From the NCBI GenBank assembly GCA_002103075.1, contig DABG01000018.1, positions 468,585 through 532,584 on the forward strand: DNA of 64,000 bases, given 5' to 3'. Below, piece after piece: positions 35,875 to 45,230 of the stretch. The first letter of the stretch is position 1. Each line of letters opens with the position of its first letter. The translations under genes were made by a program, and so were the position numbers. This DNA comes from Candidatus Gastranaerophilales bacterium HUM_9 (GTDB lineage: Bacteria > Cyanobacteriota > Vampirovibrionia > Gastranaerophilales > Gastranaerophilaceae). Below the pieces are notes generated by a model. It had not been told where the DNA came from and did no database searches. It was given only the letters and a program-made list of their open reading frames with translations.

Positions 35875-37899
35875 ATGAACATTTTACGAGTTTCTAACAC
35901 CGATGCTACCTATAATTACACCCATCCTAAACAAATGGTTCAAACTACTAATGTCATAAAAAACAACCCACAAAATATAAGTTTCAATGGCGATTACAAG
36001 TGTTCACAACTAATTACAAATAAAACTATTTTACAATTAGTCGAAATGGGATACCCCAATCAATATTTAATAAATTTCGTAAAAGGGCATTTATATAGTT
36101 TAGAACAAGCAAATACGCTTATGGAGATTAGAGCTACTGCAGCTAAAAAACGAGATACATTATCTTCATATAATCATAAAGTTAATGACGAAGAATTAGA
36201 CAAGTTGTTTTTTGAAAAACCGCACAAAGTACTAAACACAGTAAATGTTCTTGGGGAGAAGTCTTTTATATCATCTTTTAATAACAAGTTTGAAAATGTA
36301 AAAAATTGCATAAATACTATTGGTGATATCAATCCTGAACACCCGTTTTATCAAAACTTGTTAGAATTAACAAACCCACAGCAAAGTGCTAAATATAAAA
36401 ATACTCAAGAACAAATTACTAATGCTAAAAAACAATTTCAAACAACAAATGACAAAGCTAAACTGATAAAACATATAAATTATCTAACTGATGAAAATAA
36501 AAATCTGATAAAGAATTCTATCACTGATTATTCAGAAAAAATAGAACTTGCAAGATTTTTCCACACGATGCAAAATTCTCACGAGAAATTAGGTTCAGTT
36601 CTTAATAATTATGATAAACATCATAAAAACAATTTGCTTGATACATTAAATGATGTAGCAAGGACAGATTCTGAAGGTCAAATTTGTAGACAATTTGATT
36701 TTAAAAATAGCGATTATTTACCTAAAATGTTTACAACAGATGAAATGTTCAAATCTTCTTATGACGAGCTTTTAAAAACACTTAATAAAAAACCAGATAA
36801 AAGCGTTAGAGAGGTGTTGTTAGAGTTGCCTCAAAACAAAGAAACCAAAATTGAATTTGAAAAATTAGGGATAAATTTTGAAAGATGGACAACTTTTGAT
36901 CCAAAATCAAAACTGCAAAAAACAATCGTAACTGAAGATAAACAACAAAAAGCAATGCAATCTTTGGAAGAAATTTTTAATTCACCAATATATACACTCG
37001 TTTCGAGTGATAAAAAATCTTTGCTAGAAAAAGAATTAAATTCAAAAGGGTATGAAATAAAGCCCAAATTTATATTTTTGAATAATTTTGTAGGTACTAT
37101 TAAGCGTAATTCTGGTTATTTAAAACTATTTAAAGATAATAAACAAATAACGTTTCAAGATATGCCAGAGCTGATTGATACAATAGATAATTTTATACAA
37201 AATAATCAGTCTTGGATAAATCTTGATGAATCAAAGCAATCAAATGTAGCAAGAAAAACTATCGAAAAAAGTATCCAAGATGTTAAACAAAAAATAAATT
37301 CAGCAAAGAAAAATTCTGATAGTGAAAATTTTACAATAACTGCTCAACAAGTTGATATGAATAATATTGCTCATTCGTTGTTTTTGGGTAATGATTCATC
37401 TTGTTGTATGGCGATAGGAACAGGTTCAAAGCAATCGATTGCGCCTAATTATATTAAAAATAAAATGGTTTCAGGAATAGAAGTTCTTGTGGATGATAAA
37501 CCTATTGGAAATACGATTTGTTATATCGCAGAAATTGATAATAAAACAGCATTGGTACTTGATAATATAGAAATGAAGCCAGATTATAGAAAAGGCGTTA
37601 TAAATGATAATGCGAGAGATTTGATGTTTGCTTATGCTAAAAAATTTACGAAGGAACTAGGCAAAGAGAACATGCCTATTTATGTGGGTCGGAATAGAAA
37701 TAAAATAAATCTTAGAGATTATCAAATAGAACGTAAGGATTTCAGAATTGTTGGGACATCTGGTGAAGATAGAATTTATATAGATTCTGTCGTAACAGAG
37801 GGTAAGTTTGATGGATATAATATTTTTAATAAACTTTTACATGATATATCTAATTCAAAACGAAAACCAAATACAGAAAAAATAAAAAACTTACTTTAG
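35875..37899 (+). CDS. Large unknown protein with N-terminal ISFNG tag and possible C-terminal GNAT-like domain
   Basis: A 674-residue protein read from the ATG at 35875; an earlier frame start at 35785 adds an unlikely hydrophobic leader. Residues 35-39 (ISFNG) match the tag seen in the protein at 60691. Residues 40-500 are helical, Lys/Asn-rich and unrecognised. In the last 170 residues, a segment with DDKPIGNTICYIAEID, ALVLDNIEMKPDYR and DLMFAYAKKF has the strand-strand-helix pattern of an acetyltransferase-like fold. That is a tentative reading. Confidence 0.65.
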   Translation: MNILRVSNTDATYNYTHPKQMVQTTNVIKNNPQNISFNGDYKCSQLITNKTILQLVEMGYPNQYLINFVKGHLYSLEQANTLMEIRATAAKKRDTLSSYNHKVNDEELDKLFFEKPHKVLNTVNVLGEKSFISSFNNKFENVKNCINTIGDINPEHPFYQNLLELTNPQQSAKYKNTQEQITNAKKQFQTTNDKAKLIKHINYLTDENKNLIKNSITDYSEKIELARFFHTMQNSHEKLGSVLNNYDKHHKNNLLDTLNDVARTDSEGQICRQFDFKNSDYLPKMFTTDEMFKSSYDELLKTLNKKPDKSVREVLLELPQNKETKIEFEKLGINFERWTTFDPKSKLQKTIVTEDKQQKAMQSLEEIFNSPIYTLVSSDKKSLLEKELNSKGYEIKPKFIFLNNFVGTIKRNSGYLKLFKDNKQITFQDMPELIDTIDNFIQNNQSWINLDESKQSNVARKTIEKSIQDVKQKINSAKKNSDSENFTITAQQVDMNNIAHSLFLGNDSSCCMAIGTGSKQSIAPNYIKNKMVSGIEVLVDDKPIGNTICYIAEIDNKTALVLDNIEMKPDYRKGVINDNARDLMFAYAKKFTKELGKENMPIYVGRNRNKINLRDYQIERKDFRIVGTSGEDRIYIDSVVTEGKFDGYNIFNKLLHDISNSKRKPNTEKIKNLL

Positions 37900-38205
37900 G
37901 GGCAGTTCTGATTTGATTTCCGAAGTCATTCAAGCAAGTTCTAAAAAGAACCTGCTGACATCTCAACAATCTGATTTAATTTCAGACGGAGCAACAAGTT
38001 CTAAAAAAGACTTGCCGTTGACCAGTTCCGATTTAATTTCAGAAGTGGCGCAGACCTTATTCAAAAGTTAAAATAAAAATTGGAAGATGTCAAATATTAT
38101 CAATCTACATATCACGGAATATTATATAAGTTTGATAAATTCTCAACTGAACATATTGACACAGGCGAAGGTGCACAAGCTCATGATTGGGGGTTGTATA
38201 TTTAA
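37900..38205 (+). pseudogene. Remnant of a phage/plasmid polyprotein (HG...GEGAQA-type domain)
   Basis: Two disconnected frames. 37902-38069 encodes three SDLISE/SSKK repeats ending in a stop. About 38089-38205 encodes TYHGILYKFDKFSTEHID and TGEGAQAHDWGLYI, then a stop. The second piece resembles the start of a domain, common at the ends of large phage and plasmid polyproteins, that reads roughly HGSPHxFDKF...GTGEGAQAYGWGLYF. The rest of the domain is missing, so this is debris of a larger gene. Confidence 0.6.
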
Positions 38206-38249
38206 TAAAAATCAAATAGACTTTTATTAAATTTTCCTCAAAAACACGC

Positions 38250-38376
38250 AAAAAAAAGAGCCGAAAGGCTCTGAAAATTTGTGAAGTGTAGTGTGTGTAG
38301 AAAGAAACATTTACTGTCTTAGTCCTCGTTCCCGTGTGTTTTCGGGTTTTCCTCGTGTGTTTCTTATTTTATACTC
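38250..38376 (-). ncRNA. Putative small RNA with recurring-class promoter
   Basis: A strong class promoter (38383-38412) and a perfect terminator (AGAGCC-GAAA-GGCTCT plus eight Ts on the minus strand, 38250-38272) delimit a transcript of about 125 bases. It has no ORF that stops before the terminator. It contains repeated ACACACGAGGA / ACACACGGGAACGAGGACTA elements; GAGGACTAA also occurs in the leader of the ribbon-helix-helix mRNA. Function unknown. Confidence 0.6.
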
Positions 38377-38382
38377 TATGCC

Positions 38383-38412
38383 TATATAAAGTATATACTC
38401 CTATGAAAATTG
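38383..38412 (-). promoter_or_regulatory. Recurring-class promoter of the putative small RNA
   Basis: Minus strand: TTGTAACGAAT box, then ATCAATTTT, 14 bases ending GTATATA, then CTTTATATA. It is nearly identical in the core to 5079-5108. Confidence 0.65.
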
Positions 38413-38537
38413 ATTAATTTAATTGATATTCGTTACAAAAGTTCATAATTGTTTTTTGGCATATGATTTAGTTGTAGTTCTTTTATTAATATGGATTTTG
38501 TCTGAAATTTACTCTACTTTTCGTAATGCCGAAAAAT

Positions 38538-38574
38538 AAAAATCCCTACCTTGATAAAAGGTAGGGATTTTTTG
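38538..38574 (-). terminator. Terminator of pckA
   Basis: AAAATCCCTACCTT pairs with AAGGTAGGGATTTT around a short loop. On the minus strand it is followed by a T-rich tail. Confidence 0.85.
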
Positions 38575-38595
38575 CCTATATTTAATTATTTAAAA

Positions 38596-40194
38596 TTAAA
38601 CTCTGCTTAATGGTTTTGGACCAGCTGCAATGATTTCTGAAGGCATATTTGGATATTTTTCAGCGAAATTCTTAGCGAACATTTCAGCCAATTTGTTAGC
38701 TTGTTCGTCATAAGCAGCTTTATCTTCCCACATTCCTCTAGCATCTAATTTTTCATCAGGTACATTTGGACAAGATGTAGGATAATCTACGTTGAATACG
38801 TCGTGGTGTTTGAATTCAACGTTGTCGAATGAACCGTTCAATGCAGCAGTTACCATCGCACGAGTGTAAGCTAATTTCATTCTCTTAGCACCCATTGATG
38901 CACTTCCGCCAGCCCAGCCAGTGTTTACTAGATATACTTTTGTTCCGTATTGATCCAATTTGTCACCTAACATCTTAGCATATACTGATGCGTCCATTGG
39001 CATAAATGGTTCACCAAATAATGTTGAGAATGTTGGAACTGGTTCTGTAATTCCTCTTTCTGTACCAGCTAGTTTTGATGTGAAACCTGTTACGAAGTGA
39101 TACATAGCAGCGTTCTTGTCTAATCTTGAGATTGGAGGCAATACACCAAATGCGTCAGCTGTCAAGAATACAACAACTTTTGGAATTCCACCCATTGATG
39201 GGATTGCTGCATTGTTAATGTAGTTGATAGGGTAACCTACACGTGTGTTTTCTGTTAATGAACCATCACAGAAGTCGAATTCACGTGTTTCTGGGTCCAT
39301 AACTACGTTTTCAATCAATGAACCAAATTTAATAGCATTGTAAATATCTGGTTCGTTTTCTTCTGACAAGTTGATACATTTTGCGTAACAACCACCTTCA
39401 AAGTTGAATACACCGTCTGGTGACCAACCGTGTTCGTCATCACCAATCAACTTACGAGCAGGGTCTGCTGATAAAGTTGTTTTACCTGTTCCTGACAAAC
39501 CGAAGAATACAGCTGTTTCATGTGTTTCTGGATCCATGTTTGCTGAACAGTGCATTGGTAATACATTTTTCTTTGTCATTACATAGTTCATTGTAGCGAA
39601 TACTGATTTCTTGATTTCGCCTGAGTATTGTGAACCACAAATGATGATTTCGTGTGCTTCATAGTCGATAGCTATACATGCTTCTGAGTTTACGCCGTCA
39701 ACTTCTGGATCACATTTGAAACCAGGAGCACATAGAATTGTGTAATCTGGTTCGCCATAAGATGCTAATTCTTCAGCTGTTGGTCTGATTAGCAATTGGT
39801 GAATGAACATGTTTTGGCTTGCTCTTTCGTTGATTACACGGAATTTTTGTGTATATTTTTTATCTGCACCTGCAAAACCATCAAAGATGAAGATTTCTCT
39901 GTTTTGCAAGTATGCAGCGATTTTGCCTTTAATTGCATTGAAGTTTTCTCTAGACATTGGTCTGTTTACTTTACCCCAAGCGATTTCATTGTGAATACCA
40001 TCTGTATCAACGATGAATTTATCCTTAGGTGAACGACCTGTATATTTTCCTGTTGTTACTACTAATGCACCTTTATTTGATAATGTGCCTTCGCCTAAAC
40101 GTAATGCTGCTTCTGTTAATTGAGCAGGTGTTAAATTACGATAAACTGCTTTAGGTCCGATGATTCCTAAATTTTCGATACCATAAGTTTCCAT
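38596..40194 (-). CDS. pckA: Phosphoenolpyruvate carboxykinase (ATP)
   Basis: Interconverts oxaloacetate plus ATP with PEP, CO2 and ADP. Diagnostic ATP-type features are GLSGTGKTTLSADP near residue 233, the Mn-binding GDDEHGW that follows, and RSPKDKFIVD near residue 54. 532 residues is the family length. AAAGGAGG lies upstream. With the oxaloacetate decarboxylase and ppdK it makes a PEP/oxaloacetate/pyruvate node that can conserve energy in fermentation. Confidence 0.97.
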   Translation of the reverse strand: METYGIENLGIIGPKAVYRNLTPAQLTEAALRLGEGTLSNKGALVVTTGKYTGRSPKDKFIVDTDGIHNEIAWGKVNRPMSRENFNAIKGKIAAYLQNREIFIFDGFAGADKKYTQKFRVINERASQNMFIHQLLIRPTAEELASYGEPDYTILCAPGFKCDPEVDGVNSEACIAIDYEAHEIIICGSQYSGEIKKSVFATMNYVMTKKNVLPMHCSANMDPETHETAVFFGLSGTGKTTLSADPARKLIGDDEHGWSPDGVFNFEGGCYAKCINLSEENEPDIYNAIKFGSLIENVVMDPETREFDFCDGSLTENTRVGYPINYINNAAIPSMGGIPKVVVFLTADAFGVLPPISRLDKNAAMYHFVTGFTSKLAGTERGITEPVPTFSTLFGEPFMPMDASVYAKMLGDKLDQYGTKVYLVNTGWAGGSASMGAKRMKLAYTRAMVTAALNGSFDNVEFKHHDVFNVDYPTSCPNVPDEKLDARGMWEDKAAYDEQANKLAEMFAKNFAEKYPNMPSEIIAAGPKPLSRV

Positions 40195-40267
40195 TATGTT
40201 TCCTCCTTTAATTACGGTAATGGTTATACACTATATATTGTATAACAAACACTTTAAAAAACTACAA

Positions 40268-41998
40268 TTATTTTTTAATTTTTTTTATCTCATTTTTTAA
40301 AGTTTTAATTAAAGGAGTCCACTCGTTGTAATTTTTTGCTCTGAGTGGTTTTACACTCTTGTACCACCCAATATTTTCACCCTCAGTTTTGTACCAACGA
40401 CATTCTGAAAATACATTGAACAACCCAAATGTCTTTTTACCCATAGCACCTGCCAAATTCATGACCACATTGTCAGTCGTAATCACGCAATCCATACATT
40501 CAATAGCACATGCTGTATCTTCAAAGTTCCTAAAAATTTTACCTAAATTTTTGACCTCAACATCATTAGGCAATCCCTCTAATTCCTCTGCGTATTCGTC
40601 TGCTTGAAAAGAGTAGAATTCGACGTTTTCTAATCTGAATAGTGGCAAAAATTCCTTTACCTTAATATCTCGATATGTAGAGTTTGACTGCTTTGTACCA
40701 TGATAAGACAAGCCTATTTTTATCTTATCATTAGAATTAATATATTTTTTCTTAAACTCTTCGACTTTTTCTTTATCAGCACTCAAATATCCGCCAGCTT
40801 CAAGCATTTTATCAGGGCTTTCCTCAAATAAATAAGGTAAATCCATCATTGGAATATGATAATCGTGTGGAATTTTGCTCATTCCAGATGCTCCTGTATA
40901 CATTACAGAAGAATTTATATCATCTAATTTGATATGCGGATTGATATCTGCCTCGTGTGATAAAATCTCACAATACTTGTCATATCCAGAGGATTTCAAT
41001 ATAGGAATAATATTTTTTTGTACAACTAAAATAACTTTTTTAGCAATCTTAGAAAGTCTAGGTAAATACCTTACAAACATTACAGAATCGCCAAACCCTT
41101 GTTCATAATGTACAATAACAGTTGAATTTGAAATATCGGATTTGCCGTCCCATCTGGTTTTATCAGTTAATTCTTTTGGATATGCAACATTTGAAGTTTT
41201 AAATCTTATCTTATACATTTCATACCCAGTTTTTAAGTCACCTTCTTTTAAAAACATTCTAGAATACAATACCTGTTGTTCAGGCGTAGGGTTATTTTTC
41301 ATCATGCGTTCAAAAAGTTCTTTAGCTTTTTCTTTGTCGCCAGAGCGGTAATATAGTTTTGCTAAAAATGCTATAACTAAGTTGTTATCAGGTGCAAATT
41401 CAAGTGCTTTTGTTGCGTATTCTATTTGTTTATCAAGTTCTTTGTTTTGATAAACTCGTTCATATAAAAATGAAAGTTGATAAAATAAAGCGTAGTTATT
41501 ATTTTCTCTTTTAATCAACTCTTCAAAATAAGGAATAGCTTCCTTAAAGCAATCGTCCATACCAAAATAAGTTGTAGCAACAATCTTTAAGATTTCAGTG
41601 TCATCAGTATGTTTTTTTAGTTCATCAAGGAACAATCGTTTAACAATTTCAGGCTGTTTCAGTTGCAACAGGCATGAGCTTAAGTGTTTTATGTATTCTA
41701 AGTTAGTCTTATCTTTTTTATACAGTTCTGCAAACATAAAAGCGGCAGTTGAAAATTCGCCACTCAACAAATTCTGATACGCTTTTGATTCAGTAATTTC
41801 TTTATTATTAATTTGTACAGACTCAAGTTTTTTGTCAAATGCTTGTATAAAGTCTTTGGGAACTGATTTTTCAAGTGTTTTAACCTTTGTACGAATGCTA
41901 GTTGCATCAATTTCCTTGGTTTCACCAAAAGCTGATAAAATCAGTTTATTCAAAAAATATAGTTTTTTTTCTTTTGTATCTTTAATTTCGTTTGTCAT
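40268..41998 (-). CDS. TPR protein with GT9/GT41-like glycosyltransferase domain
   Basis: 576 residues. The N-terminal half has tetratricopeptide repeats (for example LYYRSGDKEKAKELFERMMK near 210). The C-terminal half fits heptosyl/O-GlcNAc-transferase-like folds: YEQGFGDSVMFVRYLPRL near 295, KIGLSYHGTK near 420 and CVITTDNVVMNLAGAMGKKT near 510. Such enzymes add sugars to proteins or cell-surface glycans; donor and acceptor are unknown. It follows two smaller TPR genes on the same strand. Confidence 0.82.
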   Translation of the reverse strand: MTNEIKDTKEKKLYFLNKLILSAFGETKEIDATSIRTKVKTLEKSVPKDFIQAFDKKLESVQINNKEITESKAYQNLLSGEFSTAAFMFAELYKKDKTNLEYIKHLSSCLLQLKQPEIVKRLFLDELKKHTDDTEILKIVATTYFGMDDCFKEAIPYFEELIKRENNNYALFYQLSFLYERVYQNKELDKQIEYATKALEFAPDNNLVIAFLAKLYYRSGDKEKAKELFERMMKNNPTPEQQVLYSRMFLKEGDLKTGYEMYKIRFKTSNVAYPKELTDKTRWDGKSDISNSTVIVHYEQGFGDSVMFVRYLPRLSKIAKKVILVVQKNIIPILKSSGYDKYCEILSHEADINPHIKLDDINSSVMYTGASGMSKIPHDYHIPMMDLPYLFEESPDKMLEAGGYLSADKEKVEEFKKKYINSNDKIKIGLSYHGTKQSNSTYRDIKVKEFLPLFRLENVEFYSFQADEYAEELEGLPNDVEVKNLGKIFRNFEDTACAIECMDCVITTDNVVMNLAGAMGKKTFGLFNVFSECRWYKTEGENIGWYKSVKPLRAKNYNEWTPLIKTLKNEIKKIKK

Positions 41999-42013
41999 TT
42001 CTATTCACTTTGT

Positions 42014-42559
42014 TTATTTGAGTTCTAACATCTCTTCAAAGACTTTATCTAACTCTTGTTTTGCTTCCTTATCGTTTTCGTTTAATAAAAGATAGGTATT
42101 GTATCCTTTTATACTCATATCGTACATTTTTAAATCTCGATATGTTCTTGCTAAAACCAAATAAGGCGGAGCACTATCGCAAACTGTTGTTAAGTATTCT
42201 GCAAGCATAATGGCTTCTTTATACTTTTTCTCTTTTTGAAAAAGTTGAGCTAACCCAATCCAGTGAAGAGTTTCATCGTAATCAAAATCAATACTCATCA
42301 ATATAGTTTTGAGTTTTTTACCTGCATTATCGTTAGAAAGTTTTGAATATTCTAAACCTAATAATTTTTGGTATGACTCAAGTGTAAGCTGTTGTTTTTC
42401 AGATACTTTACCAGATATTTGTTCATAAATTTTTTTTAAACTTTTGTTCAAACAGATTGCACCCTCAATATCGTTTTCAGCTATTGCAAGCATAGACAGA
42501 CTGACAATTGCTGAATATGAATCAAATAATTCTGATATGCGGTTATCTTTATTTTCCAT
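42014..42559 (-). CDS. TPR-type helical protein
   Basis: A 181-residue all-helical protein with TPR-like repeats (LHWIGLAQLFQKEKKYKEAI and LVLARTYRDLKMYDMSIKGY). It overlaps the 121-residue TPR gene upstream by 11 bases and lies 15 bases before the TPR-glycosyltransferase gene. The three probably work together as scaffolding for the transferase. Confidence 0.75.
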   Translation of the reverse strand: MENKDNRISELFDSYSAIVSLSMLAIAENDIEGAICLNKSLKKIYEQISGKVSEKQQLTLESYQKLLGLEYSKLSNDNAGKKLKTILMSIDFDYDETLHWIGLAQLFQKEKKYKEAIMLAEYLTTVCDSAPPYLVLARTYRDLKMYDMSIKGYNTYLLLNENDKEAKQELDKVFEEMLELK

Positions 42560-42914
42560 TTTCTAACTCTAATTTCTTTGCGTATTCGATGCAGGCATGA
42601 TGACTTTCAAGGTCGTTATTTTTCTTGAAAGTATCTGCAAGTTTGTAGTAAATTTCTGGTGTCACTTTTGAGCTTTCGCAATAATTAAGATAATAATTTA
42701 TTGCTTCCTCGTAGTTCTCAATTTCGTTATACAAGTCGCCTATTTTTTCGAAATATCTTGGTTCAACGTTATAAATAAAAGCTATTTTGTAGAGTTTTAT
42801 TAACTCTTCTTGAAGTCCTGCTTTCTTAAAACGTTCTTCAAGGTTTTCAGTCAGACTAACGTTTTTAGGGTTGAGTTCTATTTCTTTGCAGATTTCATCA
42901 TACGTATAGTTCAT
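42549..42914 (-). CDS. Small TPR protein
   Basis: A 121-residue protein with two to three TPR units (KIGDLYNEIENYEEAINYYL and KLADTFKKNNDLESHHACIE). It is translationally coupled to the next gene. No Shine-Dalgarno site is visible before the ATG, which lies 42 bases after pheA. Confidence 0.75.
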   Translation of the reverse strand: MNYTYDEICKEIELNPKNVSLTENLEERFKKAGLQEELIKLYKIAFIYNVEPRYFEKIGDLYNEIENYEEAINYYLNYCESSKVTPEIYYKLADTFKKNNDLESHHACIEYAKKLELENGK

Positions 42915-42956
42915 ACGTGAATTTTAGCATGTATTGTGCATTATTTTATCCTGTGT

Positions 42957-43811
42957 TTACATTATTTTTGGTGCAACGGGGTATGAGCCTAAGTGTTTAA
43001 ATGTTTTTACATTCTGTAAAATCTCAAATACGGCTTTTGCAATCTTTAAATCAGATATTTTACCGTCAAAATCAATATAAAAAGTGTATTCGCCAAGTAT
43101 TTTTTTAGATGGTCTTGAAGAAATATGTGTCATATTTATATGATATTTTTCAAGGATTTGAAGTATTTTACACAATGCACCAGATTTGTTTTCTGTTGCA
43201 AAATAAATACTTGTTTTGTATTCTCTATCTGTTCTTAACGATTTTTTGCCGATAAGTAAAAATCTTGTTTGGTTGAATTTTTCATCATTAATATTTTCTT
43301 CGATAATAGGTTTATTGTAAAACTCCGCAGAATATCTACTTCCAATTCCTGCAACAGTTTTATTTTCTGGGGTTAAGTTTTTGATAGAGTTTGCAGTAGA
43401 ACTTTCTGATTTGTATTCAATATCGTTCCCAAAGGTTTTGTAGATATAATCAAAGCATTGTGATACTGCTTGAGGGTGGGAAATGATAGTTTTTATATCG
43501 TTAATTTTTTCTGCATAACTAACTAAACAGTGGTTGATTGGCACAATACATTCTGCCTGAATTTTGATATCTTTGTTTTCAATTCTAGAAATATTATCAA
43601 TAGATTCTTTAACAACTCCCTCAATAGAGTTTTCAATAGGCAAAACGGCAAACGAATTATCATCTTCTAGATTTGATAACTCGTTTGCTACTGCTGTAAT
43701 TGTTTTTCTTTCCACATCTTCATAATCGCAAAGATTGAATTCTTTTTTGAACAGTTCTTTGGCAACATCAGTATAAGAAGTTTGTGGTCCAAGATAAAAA
43801 AGTTTAGGCAT
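42957..43811 (-). CDS. pheA: Prephenate dehydratase
   Basis: Converts prephenate to phenylpyruvate in phenylalanine synthesis. The N-terminal periplasmic-binding-like catalytic domain begins FYLGPQTSYTD and contains the catalytic Thr motif FNQTRFLLIG near residue 182. The C-terminal ACT domain (TSIYFATENKSGALCKIL, then SRPSKKILGEYTFYIDF) senses phenylalanine. 284 residues is the monofunctional type without chorismate mutase. Confidence 0.94.
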   Translation of the reverse strand: MPKLFYLGPQTSYTDVAKELFKKEFNLCDYEDVERKTITAVANELSNLEDDNSFAVLPIENSIEGVVKESIDNISRIENKDIKIQAECIVPINHCLVSYAEKINDIKTIISHPQAVSQCFDYIYKTFGNDIEYKSESSTANSIKNLTPENKTVAGIGSRYSAEFYNKPIIEENINDEKFNQTRFLLIGKKSLRTDREYKTSIYFATENKSGALCKILQILEKYHINMTHISSRPSKKILGEYTFYIDFDGKISDLKIAKAVFEILQNVKTFKHLGSYPVAPKIM

Positions 43812-43832
43812 CTGTTTTGCTTTTTTTAGAAC

Positions 43833-44042
43833 CTATTGTCTTGCTGCGATAGCTGCGTTGATATCTTTAACCATTTCATCAGCGTCAAAACCGTGAACTC
43901 TAGCACCAGCTTCAAGGTTTTCAAAACGAGCAGCGGCACAACCGATACAACCAAGGCCATATTTAGCAAAGATTTCGATTGCTTCAGGATATTGTTGTGC
44001 GATATCTAAAATTGCCATATCTTTTGTTACTTTTTGTTCCAT
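43833..44042 (-). CDS. DUF1858 redox-disulfide domain protein
   Basis: A 69-residue protein: DMAILDIAQQYPEAIEIFAKYGLGC is followed by the CxxC pair Cys32/Cys35 (GCIGCAAA). This is the small domain often called hybrid-cluster-protein-associated. It is thought to handle redox or metal chemistry. AAAGGAG precedes the ATG. It heads the pheA-TPR gene string, but no functional link is evident. Confidence 0.9.
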   Translation of the reverse strand: MEQKVTKDMAILDIAQQYPEAIEIFAKYGLGCIGCAAARFENLEAGARVHGFDADEMVKDINAAIAARQ

Positions 44043-44142
44043 TATTTGTACTCCTTTACATTACTTAATATTCTCTCAAGAAATATTGATTTCTAGAAAA
44101 TTATCATTAAACAAATTATATAACAAAATGAGAGGTGTGTAT

Positions 44143-44313
44143 ATGAATTTATTAAAAAACTTTTTCAAAAACGATTCAACAGTAGTAGGACTATGTGATT
44201 TGAGAAGACGCCAAGCTGTAAACTCTTTTACTTATGCTCAAAACTTTGCATTTACTCAACCTGTATTTGAACGTCCAACCCCAATTTTTGCCGGTCAAAG
44301 AATATATCAGTAA
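44143..44313 (+). CDS. Small hypothetical protein (56 residues)
   Basis: It starts at the ATG behind GAGAGGTGTGT. The N-terminus is an amphipathic MNLLKNFFKN stretch, followed by a charged LCDLRRRQ and an aromatic/Pro-rich tail (FAFTQPVFERPTPIFAGQR). I recognise no family. The SD-GTGTGT leader form also appears before the genes at 52601 and 63592. Confidence 0.6.
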   Translation: MNLLKNFFKNDSTVVGLCDLRRRQAVNSFTYAQNFAFTQPVFERPTPIFAGQRIYQ

Positions 44314-44395
44314 ACTAAAAAATTATAAAAATTTTTAAGTAAGAATTCAAAGAATTTTTATCAAAATTTTTTATAAAAATAAGTGCAAAAACCTC

Positions 44396-44424
44396 TTTAC
44401 AAACCCTAAAAAATTTGCTATAAT
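44396..44424 (+). promoter_or_regulatory. Sigma70-type promoter of the 58-residue gene
   Basis: TTTACA, a 17-base spacer and a consensus TATAAT. The transcript would include the small gene at 44481 and end at the terminator at 44678. Confidence 0.7.
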
Positions 44425-44480
44425 AATCAAACTTTTAGTGTTATATGTGTTAGTAGTGGATTGATTATGGAGGGTAATCT

Positions 44481-44657
44481 ATGCGTCTTAATGTTTATGA
44501 TACCTTTGAAGATGATGTAGCAATGTTAAAATTGGCTCAACAATTGCAGCTTGAAGGCATGGAGTCTATGAAACAGCCACATTTATGGGCTTCTGAAAAA
44601 ATTGAAACTGTGAAATCTGCATTTGATATGTCAAGATTGATTGTAGAAGCATTTTAA
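44481..44657 (+). CDS. Small acidic helical protein (58 residues)
   Basis: A short gene supported by a consensus promoter, an ATGGAGGG ribosome site 6 bases before the ATG and a terminator directly after. The protein (MRLNVYDTFEDDVAMLKLA start, SRLIVEAF end) is mostly helical, without cysteines or a membrane segment. Function unknown; size and isolated transcription unit suggest a small regulator or adaptor. Confidence 0.7.
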   Translation: MRLNVYDTFEDDVAMLKLAQQLQLEGMESMKQPHLWASEKIETVKSAFDMSRLIVEAF

Positions 44658-44677
44658 AATTAAATAGAACTTTTGAA

Positions 44678-44718
44678 AGAAAGGCGAGGGCTTTAGCCCT
44701 CGCCTTTCTTTTTTTTGT
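44678..44718 (+). terminator. Strong terminator after the 58-residue gene
   Basis: AAAGGCGAGGGC/GCCCTCGCCTTT stem with a 4-base loop, followed by a long T tract. Confidence 0.9.
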
Positions 44719-44774
44719 TTAAATCACCTATTTTACTAATAGTTATTTCTGATAAGGTAGTTTAGTAATATATT

Positions 44775-45230
44775 ATGAAACGAATTTTATTAATAATTGC
44801 TTTATCATTATTTGTATCTACAAATGTTTTTGCAGATGATTTTTTACCACAGTTTTACACACCTAACAACCTCAATCCATATAAAACGCATAGGTGGTTG
44901 GACTTTCTATCTTTTAATAACAATGCGTATAAGCCAAAATTTGATACAGACACAAGAGATTATGGCAAGTATAATTACATGCTTTCGAGATTAGAAAAAG
45001 AGTGGTTTCATAAGGATTTTTCAGAGAATGTTTTATCGGAACGCCTTGAAAGACTAGAAGAACATGCTTTTGGAACGAGTTTTAATGAAGATGTTGAAAA
45101 ACGTTGTGATAGGTTGAAAAGAGTGTTTAACGCTCAAAAAACACAAGCAAGTTCAAGAAAATCTTTGTTTTCTGGAGTTCCAACAAGTTTGCCGTTTGGG
45201 ATAGATGAACTTGTTAGTGGAAGTGATTAA
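44775..45230 (+). CDS. Secreted protein with RLxRLE...FG helical repeats
   Basis: A 151-residue protein with a signal peptide (MKRILLIIALSLFVSTNVFA, cut before DD). The mature part contains a repeated pattern: LSRLEKEWFHKDF, LSERLERLEEHAFGTSF and KRCDRLKRVF. These units of about 22-25 residues, with Leu-Glu then Phe-Gly, I associate with exported proteins of the cyanobacterial/melainabacterial line; this is memory, not a search. No strong ribosome site is visible. Confidence 0.75.
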   Translation: MKRILLIIALSLFVSTNVFADDFLPQFYTPNNLNPYKTHRWLDFLSFNNNAYKPKFDTDTRDYGKYNYMLSRLEKEWFHKDFSENVLSERLERLEEHAFGTSFNEDVEKRCDRLKRVFNAQKTQASSRKSLFSGVPTSLPFGIDELVSGSD

